Shown piece after piece: positions 39,652 through 48,856 of a stretch of DNA of 64,000 nucleotides. The first letter of the stretch is position 1. Each line of letters opens with the position of its first letter. Both the position numbers and the translations under genes were made by a program. The DNA is from Bombyx mori (lineage: Eukaryota; Arthropoda; Insecta; Lepidoptera; Bombycidae): assembly GCF_030269925.1 (NCBI RefSeq), contig NC_085122.1:14340501-14404500 (forward strand), in the 5' to 3' direction. Under the pieces are notes generated by a model. That model was not told the origin of the DNA. It searched no databases and was given only the letters and a program-made list of their open reading frames with translations.

Positions 39652-42535
39652 ATGCTGAGCAGCTTCTAACCAGTTTCACGATGTCTTCATATTGTCCTCT
39701 CCAATAGAGTAATTGGTGTGCTCTTTTCAAGCAACTCTGAATTCCAAGGTGACCTTGGTGTATGTATTTTAGCATCTGAGGTATTTGTGTTTTGGGCACT
39801 ACAATTTTGTGACCTTTGAAAATTAGACCTTTGAAGTATGTTAGTTCTTCTTTGAAATTGAAGTAGTGATGCAGTTCTGTAGGGAGTTGATCAGCCTTTT
39901 CTGGGAACCCTTTCATTATTGTTTTTAACAAGAGTTGCAGGTGGGGGTCTTCTTTTGTTGCTTTGATCAACTCTTCTGTGTAGTCAAATGTTGTTGGTAA
40001 TATTATTGAGATCTTTAGGTCTTCTTCCTGATAGTCATTCAGTTTTGAAGTGTCACAATCACGACTTAAAAAGTCTGCTAGTGGTATTTCTGTGCCTTTT
40101 TTAAATGTAATTTTTGGTGAATACGGTGTTAGGTTGAGCATTATACGTTGAAGTCTAGCTGGGGCTGACTGAATGTTTTTTCTGAATATTGTCTCGAGCG
40201 GCTTGTGATCTGATTCGACTAATAACTCTTTGCCATAGACATACTCATGGAACTTTTTGCACCCAAATAGTATAGCAAGTGCTTCCTTTTCAATTTGAGG
40301 ATAATTTTGTTCGGATTTAGTCAATGTTCTGGCTCCATAAGCTACTGGTTGGCCTTCCTGAAGAAGTGCTGCACCAAGATTCTTTGAGCTTGCATCCACG
40401 CTTAGTGTGACTGGTTTGTTTACATCATATAGTTTTAGCACTGGTGGATTCTGTAAGACTTTTTTAATTTTGTTGAGTGCTTCATCATGATAGAATTCCC
40501 AGTTGAAACTTGTGTCCTTGTGAAGTAGGTCTCTTAAAGGGTTTGTTAATTCTGACATGTTGGGAATGTATTTATTTACATATGTTATCATTCCTAGTAT
40601 CCTTTGCAGTTCTTTTTTGTTCTGTGGTGTTTTCATAAATTCTATGGCTTTTACTTTTTCAGGATCTGCTTCTAAACCTTTGGCTGAGACTATATGACCT
40701 AAAAATTTTATTCTTTTGGCTTCAAAGATGCATTTGCTTTGATTGAGTTTGAAGCCAGAAATTTTCAATGTCTCTATTACTTCTTTGACCGTTTTCTGTA
40801 GCTCTTCCTTCTTTTTGGCATGAATAAAGATATCATCGATTGATACTTTTACATTTTTGAATTTGCTGAGAAGATTAGTCAAGATTTCTTGAAAAATTTC
40901 AGGGGCTGACGATAGTCCGAATGGAAGTCTTTTGAATGAATATCTTCCCCATGGTGTAGAAAATGTCAGTATCTTTTGTGTTCTTTTTGATAATTTAATT
41001 TGCCAAAATCCTTTGGTGCAGTCTAGTAGGGAAAAGTATTCTGATCCTTTGATGTCTGCTGCTATCTCTTCTATTGTTGCAAGTGGGAAATGTCTTCTTA
41101 AAATATTTTTGTTCACATCCGATGGGTCGATGCATATTCTCAATTTTCCTTTTTGTCTGACTACCACCATCGGACTTACTGCTGGTGTCGGTTCTGTTTC
41201 AGGTGTGATGACATCCAGTTTTACCATTCTATCTAATTCTTGTTTTACTTCATTTCTTATGGCATGTGGAACTTTTCTTGTTGGTTTTATTTCAAATTTG
41301 GGGTTTTCTATGAGGTCAATATCATACTCAAAATTTTTGTAGCAACCTAACCCTTTAAATATGTCATCGTTGGATGAGCTTTCTTTCAATGTTTCAACTC
41401 GTGCAATTAGTTCCAGCTTCTCACAAGTGTTTAGTCCTAAGACTGGTGTGACTCTTTCAGCTACAACTTTAAATAGTATTTTAGCAGTTTTCTTTTTTAT
41501 TTTGCATTGTAACTTTACTTCTCCAAGTACTGAAATTCTGTTATTTGAATAGCTTATTAAATTTTTAGTGCGACTTGGTTGTATACAAGCGTGAGTTTTC
41601 TGTACTATGAAATTTGGAAGGACGTTGCACTCTGCACCAGTATCAAGCTTTGCTGTGAATTTGGTGTTGGCAGTTTCGACACTTTCTGTCCAGTCTTTGG
41701 AGTTGCCGACACTTAATTGTCCTATAAATGATTCATCTGAATTTTCTGAAGTAGAATTTTCTTCTAGAGTATTTATTTTATTTTTTTGTTTCAATTGGAT
41801 TTGGGAACGACACATTTTTGCAAAATGACCGGCCTTGTTACACTTTGTACATAATTTGTTGTAGGCTTGGCATTCTCTAGCCTTGTGGTTTGAACCACAT
41901 CTTTTACAGTCAAATTTTTCATTTCTGAAGTTCTTACTTTTGATTGTCAGTATTTTTTCACTCTTGTTGTTATTCTCAAACTCGTTAAGTTGTTTGGAGG
42001 CTTGTTCACTGCTTTTACAGATGGCTGTGGCTTTTGTGAGATCAAGTTTTTCTTCGGTGAGTAATTTTTCTCTGATTTGGGTTGATTTTATTCCGAATAC
42101 AATCTTGTCTTTCAGCATTTCTTCAAGTAGAGTGCCAAACTCGCATTTGTTTGCTTGTGTTTTAATTCTAGTGATGAATTCGTTAAACGATTCGTCTTCA
42201 TGTTGTTCAATTTTGAAGAAAACATACCTTTCGAACGATATGTTGTTTTTCGGCGCGAAATATTCTTCGAACTTTCCGATAATGGTGCTTAATTTTTGTT
42301 CATCTATTGTATTCAAATTAAAACTGTTGTAGATGTCAATTGCATCTGGTCCTATGATTGACATGAATGTTGCAGCTTGAATATCGGCAGGTTTCTTTCC
42401 TAGCTGAATTGCAGTTGCATACCATTCGAACTGTTGTCGCCATTTTTTCCAATTTGCCGACTTGTTGTCCGACTCGATGTGCAAGTATCCGGGTGGTTTA
42501 ATACCGGAGACTGCTTCGTTGTTATTTGTTGCCAT
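39566..42535 (-). CDS. Young gypsy Gag-Pol polyprotein, 989 codons
   Basis: It starts MATNNNEAVSGIKPPGYL at 42535, next to the primer-binding site. Residues 1-200: Gag capsid. About 208-245: two zinc knuckles (CKRCGSNHKAREC, CTKCNKAGHFAKMC). About 297: protease motif AKLDTGAECNVLP. About 430-600: RT, with SLLDCTKGFWQIKLS, LPFGLSSAPEIFQE and the catalytic block KVSIDDIFIHA, where Ser stands in place of the usual Tyr/Phe of [Y/F]xDD. About 700-820: RNase H (LSVDASSKNLGAALLQEG, EKEALAILFGCKKF, ESDHKPLETIF). About 930-975: integrase HHCC. A +1 shift then spoils the frame after CSACEKN, and it ends at 39566. All the usual Gag-Pol domains are open apart from that single shift. Confidence 0.93.
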   Translation of the reverse strand: MATNNNEAVSGIKPPGYLHIESDNKSANWKKWRQQFEWYATAIQLGKKPADIQAATFMSIIGPDAIDIYNSFNLNTIDEQKLSTIIGKFEEYFAPKNNISFERYVFFKIEQHEDESFNEFITRIKTQANKCEFGTLLEEMLKDKIVFGIKSTQIREKLLTEEKLDLTKATAICKSSEQASKQLNEFENNNKSEKILTIKSKNFRNEKFDCKRCGSNHKARECQAYNKLCTKCNKAGHFAKMCRSQIQLKQKNKINTLEENSTSENSDESFIGQLSVGNSKDWTESVETANTKFTAKLDTGAECNVLPNFIVQKTHACIQPSRTKNLISYSNNRISVLGEVKLQCKIKKKTAKILFKVVAERVTPVLGLNTCEKLELIARVETLKESSSNDDIFKGLGCYKNFEYDIDLIENPKFEIKPTRKVPHAIRNEVKQELDRMVKLDVITPETEPTPAVSPMVVVRQKGKLRICIDPSDVNKNILRRHFPLATIEEIAADIKGSEYFSLLDCTKGFWQIKLSKRTQKILTFSTPWGRYSFKRLPFGLSSAPEIFQEILTNLLSKFKNVKVSIDDIFIHAKKKEELQKTVKEVIETLKISGFKLNQSKCIFEAKRIKFLGHIVSAKGLEADPEKVKAIEFMKTPQNKKELQRILGMITYVNKYIPNMSELTNPLRDLLHKDTSFNWEFYHDEALNKIKKVLQNPPVLKLYDVNKPVTLSVDASSKNLGAALLQEGQPVAYGARTLTKSEQNYPQIEKEALAILFGCKKFHEYVYGKELLVESDHKPLETIFRKNIQSAPARLQRIMLNLTPYSPKITFKKGTEIPLADFLSRDCDTSKLNDYQEEDLKISIILPTTFDYTEELIKATKEDPHLQLLLKTIMKGFPEKADQLPTELHHYFNFKEELTYFKGLIFKGHKIVVPKTQIPQMLKYIHQGHLGIQSCLKRAHQLLYWRGQYEDIVKLVRSCSACEKNTKGQYQLYRSSQKNPISPMADCGI

Positions 42536-42545
42536 TCTGACACCA

Positions 42546-42749
42546 TGTAATGTTTGGGTTCTTTATAAATGACAAACGTTACGATCGGGCTTACATTTTT
42601 ATTTTTTTAATCACAAACATACAGTTTTTACTAGCGCGTAACTTGTACGTCGTAGACAATATGGCGGGGGGGTCATAGAGTATGTTTCGTAGAGTGGTCA
42701 GCAAAGATTAATGTTATGAGAATCGACATTAGGTCGCATATACGTTACA
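42546..42749 (-). repeat. 5' LTR of the young gypsy element
   Basis: 204 bp. This is the promoter side for the minus-strand element, followed at once by the primer-binding site on the minus strand (plus 42532-42545) and then the Gag start at 42535. Confidence 0.93.
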
Positions 42750-42984
42750 GTTTTGACTTAATAGAAGGAATATCTATTTTACCCCAAGATTAAATTATTA
42801 CAATTATTAACCTATATGTTTTGTTGATGTTTTAATAAATATATAATAAATAAATACATATGTTGATTTTAATAATTTAATAGCAGTATGACGCAGAGTA
42901 AGTAATGTTTGCACGTGAGTGTACCATGCGCGAACTTACCCCCACTACGTCAACAAATGCTCAAGAAGTTTGCCGGCTATTATA

Positions 42985-43628
42985 GATGAAACCGACCGAG
43001 ATTTGCAGCTTATTGTATGGCGGGACGATGAGTCTGAGCACATAAAGACGTTACGGTTGAACACTTTGACATACGGCACCGCGAGCGCAAGTTATCTGAG
43101 CACGCGCTGCTTAGTTCAATTAGGGGAGGAGCATGACGATTCACTTATAAAAATTATAATAAAACATGACTTTTACGTCGACGACCTTATCACAGGGGCC
43201 GACGACGAACAGCTGTTAGGGTACATTCGGAGCGAAGTTGCTCGTGCATTGAGAACCGGTTGTTTTAATCTCCGTAAATTCAAGAGTAACTCGAAAAACT
43301 TTTCGTGGACTCAGACGCAAATATTCAACAAAACTTATTGATAAGTGAATCGTCGAGCACTCTGGGCTTGGGATGGAGTCCGACAAATGATACATTTCAT
43401 TTTCCTATAAAAAATACAAGTGAACCATATGTTGTAACAAAACGTTCAATTATGTCTAATGCATTCAAGATTTTTGACCCCTTGGGTTTATTAAGTCCTT
43501 TCATCATACAACCTAAAATGTTGCTGCAATAATTGTGGAAACATAAACTGGATTGGGACCAGTCTGTTCCACCAGATATAAGTAATGAGTGGGAAAGATT
43601 TTACAAAGGCATTGTTCGCGACGGACAT
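42985..43628 (+). pseudogene. BEL/Pao element 2: RT catalytic core and following region
   Basis: It continues the frame cut at 37257: DETDRDLQLIVWRDD, LNTLTYGTASASYLSTRCL and IIIKHDFYVDDLITGADDEQ, where YVDD is the RT catalytic block. After a frame change near 43335 it reads TLGLGWSPTNDTFHFPI and AFKIFDPLGLLSPFIIQPKM, then LWKHKLDWDQSVP. It ends abruptly near 43628; RNase H and integrase are missing. Confidence 0.87.
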
Positions 43629-43979
43629 AAATAATAAGAAATAGATAGAAAATATACGTTGAAATAGTTTTAAGATTAAATAGAGATAGAGAATGTCCAA
43701 ATAAATAGATATGTTAAAAATAGTTGTAAATCAATAGAAATATGTTCGCAAAGGACAGGGAAATTAGAATAGGAACGGTTAAAACAAATATGTTGTAGGC
43801 TAAAACGTAGAAATAAGTAAATTTGTAAATATTATATTTTGTTTGAAAATAAAGATTGGTCCTCGTGGTCTTTGTTTTGGCGTGGGAACGCGAGAGCGAG
43901 TCACAATAGAGCGAGTACTAATAGAGCGACCGGGCAAACAATAGAGCGAGCGAGGCGGCCAAGAGAACAATAGACACCC
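43629..43979. other. Unassigned sequence
   Basis: About 350 bp. 43630-43850 is AT-rich. 43855-43975 holds repeated words of the form AATAGAGCGAG and GAGCGAGT (43900-43950) and is GC-richer. No coding motif or LTR partner was found. Confidence 0.4.
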
Positions 43980-45267
43980 ACCGCGCCTCGAATTTATCAC
44001 AGTAGCAGACGAGCGCGCGTGGGCTGCCATAAATAGGGGGTCTACCTTGCTGCAAAATTCTTCTACTGCGTATAAGCAGGTGAGGCCTTCCTTGGAGAGG
44101 TGGTCGAGGGTAACGTAAAATATGCACCCCGGCTTTCCTCTCTTGGCCCGTATGCATCGGGCGTAGCGAGCCGGAAACCTCAGCTCCTTCAGAGAGTTTG
44201 TGATCTCTGCCGCGTCGGTGTCGGCGGGTAGTCCGCGAATAGCCACCCTCGTCGGGATGTTCTCCTCCAACGCGTAACAATACTATTTAATGGCACTGTC
44301 CGCGGAGGAGGCCCCGGCAAGGTAGGCTTGGACCACTCGGTACTCTTCTGCCGACGCCGGCAGAAATCTGAAGCCTGTTCCAAACGGGCGTACTGAGGGT
44401 GTCCTCCCCAGGCGCTCCCTGATGACCGCCATATGACGGGACCAATTAGGGAGCATTTCCACCATAATAGGTGGGTGGCGGCTGGCTGTGTTGGGTGTGT
44501 AAATTGGGTTTGAGTGTTGTTTGTGTGTGCACAGGACGCGTGGCTGTTACGGTCGCGTACGAGGTGGAGGGGACTGGAGAGGGATTGGGAGTAAAATTGG
44601 GTTTGGGATTTGGAACGCATGGCTCTAGGTCCATATACCTAGTTGATTCTAGGTTGCCCACCATGCAGCTTGTGGTGGGGGCACCTAGTGGCCTATCTGT
44701 CGGAATAGGGGAGATGGCAGGGGAGGGAGACCGAGGAGGCGTACGCAGCTGCTTGGCTGCGTGGACTTTCGCCGACCCTATACGCTTCCTCGGCTTAGGA
44801 GTTGGCTTGGGAGGGGGTAGGGACTCCACCCTTGAAGAGGAAGAACTGGAGGTGTTGTCCGAATTGGTGTCCGAGTTGGTTTCTGATTCTGACGACGATT
44901 CGTGGTGAGAGGATGTCACCTCACTATCCTCGTCCTCGTCGTCCTCTATTATAGATTTGGACGAAGGTCCTATGCGAGGGCGTTTGTCCGTCGCCTCGGA
45001 AGAACTCCGGCCGGACTCGGACCTGGCCTTCTTCTGCGGGCGAGGAGGCCCAGAGCGATCCGTCGACGGGGGAGGCGAATCTTCTTCCGGGCGAATCCTC
45101 GAAGCCCCCTGGGCCGCGACCGAAGGCCCGGGCCGGTCGGCCTTTCCGGAGTCCAATTCCGGACCGATGGGTTGAGAGCGATGGGCGAAAATTCCCGCGA
45201 TCGCTCTGCGTCCCTTGCGGGACGGACCGGGCGTGCTGATGATGGGGGGAGATGACCTCCCAGACAT
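43980..45267 (-). pseudogene. Jockey-type LINE ORF1 (Gag-like)
   Basis: It starts MSGRSSPPIISTPGPSRKGR at 45267. The first 270 codons are Ser/Pro-rich and acidic, including a Ser run with alternating Asp/Asn/Thr, unstructured as in jockey ORF1. A frame change near 44450 leads to FGTGFRFLPASAEEYRVVQA and another near 44280 to IPTRVAIRGLPADTDAAEIT and CIFYVTLDHLSKEG. This is the PRE/C2HC-associated region that usually precedes the zinc knuckles of jockey-type ORF1. The knuckles and ORF2 are missing, so the copy ends near 43980. Positions 45268-45600 look like its 5' UTR. Confidence 0.75.
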
Positions 45268-45600
45268 GATGTTGCTGTTACATTATTAACAGGTTGTGTT
45301 TGTCATTAGGCTCCAGTCGGTCCAGTTGCAGAGCTGGAGCAAGCTAAGAGATGCAATGATCAATAGTTGCAGCAGTCGACCTTGGCAGTGGCAATTGGAG
45401 AAACAACATAAATAAAAACAACTTACAAATAAGATATAAACCAATAAATTAAATTTGAAAAAGTTTGGATGTTCTGTTCGACTAATGTTACTTGACTACT
45501 TGTTAATACTAATACTACCACCCCCGCCGTCAGTCTTCACCTTTATAGTCTACGTCTGTGACCAGCCAGCAGTCTCGAGTCTCGCTAGCAGGTCGAAATA

Positions 45601-45789
45601 ACAAAATAAAATTGAAGCAAACTATTTAATTAGAAGTTTGTCGAAATTAACTGTTAAATTATAAATTAAATTATTAAAGTAAGTGACTATCGTATTTAAG
45701 GATATATATATTAAGTATTAATATTGATCGAATAATTACGTGTAGCTAATAGTTTATTTAATTATATTATTTATTAATAGCTAATAAAG
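45601..45789. other. AT-rich spacer
   Basis: AT-rich sequence between the Jockey 5' UTR and the RTE-like tail. No feature was seen. Confidence 0.4.
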
Positions 45790-46447
45790 ACAACAACGAT
45801 GAAGAAGAAGTGGAACGCCGAATCAATATAACTTGGAGAAAATTCTGGAGCTTAAAGGAAATTCTAAAAGGGTCCTTCCCTCTTCACCTGAAAAAGACTG
45901 TGATGGATACCTGTATTCTTCCGACTCTCTATATGGGTGCCAAACATGGACTTACAATACAAAAATAATAACAAAATTAGCGACCTGTCAGAAAGCGATG
46001 GAAAGAAGTATATTGAATATAAGAAAAATTCAAAGGATAAGAAGCGAATACATTAGAGAAAAAACAAAGCTGATAGATGCTCTCAGGTACGCTCTGACAC
46101 AAAAGTGGCGCTGGGCAGGACATCTTGCGAGATATACGGATAAAAGATGGACATTAGAAATTACAACATGGGAAGGACCAGCGGGCAAAAGAAGAAGAGG
46201 ACGACCAAGAAGCAGATGGATCGACGAAATACTAGCAGCAACTGGAAAAGAATGGAGAAACAAAGCCAAGGATAGGGAAGAGTGGAGCAAGCTGGAGGAG
46301 GCCTATACCCGAATGGGGTTCCAAGCACAAGTTTATATTTAATTTTGTAATTTTTATTTGATAAGGTGTTTTTTTCTTTTTTTTCTTTTTTTCTATTTGT
46401 GTTTGGAAATAAAATGGGCTTATTATTATTATTATTATTATTATTAA
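45790..46447 (+). pseudogene. RTE-like LINE ORF2 C-terminus with (TTA)n tail
   Basis: Plus strand, open from about 45833 to 46342: LYGCQTWTYNTKIITKLATC, CQKAMERSILNIRKIQRIRS, ALTQKWRWAGHLARYTDKRW and RRRGRPRSRWIDEI. This is the tail of an RTE/CR1-like LINE protein frequent in Lepidoptera. The element ends with (TTA)9 at about 46420-46447 instead of poly(A), as for LINEs with microsatellite tails. RT is missing. Confidence 0.8.
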
Positions 46448-47289
46448 TAGTTTATTTAGTTTATTCAAAGTCACGATATCGTCCCTTATGGAATAACAGT
46501 ATTCCTGGGTCGATAAAGAACGGTTATCCTATTTATAATTATGTACTTAAACAACAAACTTAGTACCTAAATTAAAAATAATAAAAACATTTGATCCAAA
46601 CTAAAACAAAGCCGCAGCATTAGTCAAAGACGGCGACAAAAAGGTAAAGAAATAAAAAGTAAATAAAAATAACTACCAACTACGATCTATTAACATAAGT
46701 GAATATGTGAAGTTTTAGTCAAATTAAACCACCCGCACAGTTTTTAAAAACACTTTCAGTTTATTGTCTTATATTATATTAAAGCACAAACACAAAGAAG
46801 GAGAAGAGGAAACAAATGTACAAACTTCAACTATAAGCATATAAACATTTATATATAAACATTTTTAAGTAACATTATCTTTAACTAACAAACTCACACC
46901 GCACCCTACAGTACAGGTTTAATAATTTCAAATCTTTAAAGATTTATTACTTACACTATTGCTATTATCTAAGTTGCTTATTATCTAAGTTTTTTAAGTT
47001 TATTTACTTTTCTATTTTCGTGTCTTATATACTAATTGTTAATATCTAATTTTTACAGTTTATTTACATTTTTATTTGCGTATCTTATCTATCTTACATT
47101 ATATTACTGTTTCTTATCATATGTTAATATATACTTATGATATACGTAATCATATGTGTGTCTATTATTTATTTTTACTTATAACTTTACTAGCAATATC
47201 TTTACAATAATTGATGAAATTGTCTCTTACTTTTTTATTTTCCATAATATTTTTTATTTCTTCTGTACAAATTTGGGTTTGTTGATGTT
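46448..47289. other. AT-rich region, nothing recognised
   Basis: More than 800 bp of A/T-rich sequence without open frames, terminal repeats or known ends. Its right end is the T run where the minus-strand LINE E terminates. Confidence 0.45.
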
Positions 47290-48842
47290 ATTATTTTTTT
47301 TTTAATAGCCTTTCCCCGATCCTGCGATCACCGGGTCTTTTTTAGTCTAAATAATTCATTCACTCGAGTTCTCTCTTTTATGCCTCTTGCACTTTCATAC
47401 TTCATACTGTTTCTTGCAAGTTTGCGGGTCTTGGTCTCGGTGTCCCTTTTTCCAAGTCGACAGCGCGGCCCCCACTTTGCCTCCGATTTTGTTTTATACT
47501 TATTTATCTTATAATATTTTTTACATTTTCTTAACTATAATATCTACTTTTCCTTATATTTTTATGTTAATCTTAATATATACATTATATTATGTTAAAA
47601 TAACTTACTTAGGCTAATTTATTTCTAATTATTACTTTTTCTATAATTTTTTTACAATATCTCATAAATAGTTTACTATAATTCTCCGAAATTAGCTCCT
47701 GAATCGTCTCCAGTGCCAGGTTTTGTTGTACCCTTTGCTCGAATTCAAGCCTCTCCATTGCATGGATCGGGCATTCCAAAAGCAAGTGTTGTATGGTTTC
47801 TGCTTGCACTGGGTCGCAGACGCACGATGGACTCTCCTTGCATTTAAAACGACTAAGGTACTCGGAAAGTCCACTGTGCCCCGTCAGGATTTGTGTTGTC
47901 AAGTGTGTCGGTACAAATTTTCGCACCACTTTGTAGGCCGCCTTCGCGTCTGGGAGGAAAAGTTTTGTGGTTGACGCCGTTTCTTCCGCTTGGTACCTGC
48001 GGTTCCATTCGTCAAGCGTCGCCATACGAATGCTACGCTTGACGAATGAAACAGGGCATCGATCGTAATCCGGTCTCTTTTTTGACTTCAGGGCAGCCTC
48101 CTTCGCTAGTTGGTCAGCTCTCTCGTTACCATCCAATCCCACATGGGCCTTTATCCAGAACAAAGTAACTACCTTGTTCTGGAGAGATATGGATCTCAAA
48201 TTATCTCTGGCTTTCACAGCGAGGGGGTGGGGGCAACCGGGGTTTTTGATAGTTTGAAGGGCCGCCATGGAGTCACTGAATATCCCGAACGTGGATGCCT
48301 TGTACCCGAGGATCTCCTTTGTTGCCTTGCATATGGCCAGGAGTTCAGCCTGGTAAAGCGTGCAGTATTTTGGTAGAGCAAGCTTGAGGGCTTTGGATTC
48401 TACCTCGCGACTCCATATGGATAGTGCGGCTCCGACTTTGTCCTCAATCTTGCTCCCGTCCGTAAATATACGCACGTCATAGCAGTTGTGTTCTTTCATT
48501 TGCTCTTGATTTGCCAGGCTTACGATATTCAAATCCTCGTGTTCGGCCGGGGCTTCGATTGCAGGAGCCATCCGCTCGACCTCCCCGTCCCCAAGGGCCG
48601 ACCACGGAACACCCCTCTTGGCTTCGTACAGTGAAGCCGCCTCACGAACTCGGAGGTCAAGAGGGAGTATTCCAGCGAGCACCAGCGCTGAGTTCAGGGA
48701 GACCGTGCGGTAGGCTTTGCACAATTTCTGCGCAATTCCACGCTGAAGAGTTGCCAGCTGCTTAATGACCATAAGCTTGGCTGTGGGCGGCGCCCAGACG
48801 CTGGCAGCGTACAATACGGTTGGCTCTATGGTGGCAACGTAT
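47290..48842 (-). mobile_element. LINE E: 5'-truncated copy, close relative of LINE F
   Basis: The poly(A) end lies at 47290-47308 (a T run on plus). The 3' UTR contains CTTTCCCCGATCCTGCGATC and a CACTTTGCCTCC stretch, and is followed by the ORF2 end. The match to LINE F (58619-59853) stops at GTGGCAACGTAT (48842). Beyond that come GGCTAGGTTAGGTG and the T run of the next element. Protein identity with LINE F is very high by eye. Confidence 0.88.
47609..48842 (-). CDS. LINE E ORF2 C-terminal part: RNase H and zinc domain
   Basis: About 410 open codons without a true start (5'-truncated). They are YAASVWAPPTAKLMVIKQLA, YRTVSLNSALVLAGILPLDL, RNase H with RIFTDGSKIEDKVGAALSIW (D), YCTLYQAELLAICKATKEI (E), GIFSDSMAALQTI (D) and KAHVGLDGNERADQLAKEAA (H, D), then CVCDPVQAETIQHLLLEC. 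All RNase H catalytic residues are present. The RT part is missing, so this copy cannot move itself. Confidence 0.87.
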
Positions 48843-48856
48843 GGCTAGGTTAGGTG
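48843..48856. repeat. TTAGG-like joint between LINE E and the half-LINE
   Basis: GGCTAGGTTAGGTG lies between the 5'-truncated end of LINE E and the poly(A) end (T11, 48857-48867) of half-LINE copy 2. It contains one full TTAGG and a partial one. Confidence 0.6.

Larger units (their letters stand above)
38356..42749 (-). mobile_element. Young full-length gypsy element with matching LTRs
   Basis: The 204-bp LTRs (38356-38559 and 42546-42749) appear identical. They are flanked by the 5-bp target duplication GTTTT (38351-38355 and 42750-42754), which lies inside the Tc1-like gene. On the minus strand TGGTGTCAGAATGG follows the 5' LTR as primer-binding site; from memory this is the tRNA-Leu type used by mdg3/micropia-like elements. 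Gag-Pol reads through from 42535 to about 39645, then a +1 shift in an A7 run leads into the rest of integrase. There is no env gene. It is the youngest layer of a three-deep nest. Confidence 0.95.
37258..42982 (+). mobile_element. Tc1/mariner-like DNA transposon with nested gypsy
   Basis: Terminal inverted repeats of about 25 bp with two mismatches (left TAGTAACCGGCAAACTTC, right in reverse TAATAGCCGGCAAACTTC) are flanked by TA at 37256-37257 and 42983-42984. Removing the element and one TA rejoins the BEL RT in frame (QVQV / DETDRDLQ). Without the nested gypsy and SINE-like unit it is only about 1.2 kb. It carries the ends of a transposase gene but no catalytic core. Confidence 0.9.

Noticed and set aside
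38608..42535. Search for an envelope gene in the young gypsy element
   Set aside because: The integrase frame ends about 50 bp before the 3' LTR; there is no room or motif for env, so it is a plain LTR retrotransposon.
44471..45255. Plus-strand Gly/Val-rich frames over the Jockey ORF1
   Set aside because: Antisense of the Ser/Pro-rich minus-strand ORF1.
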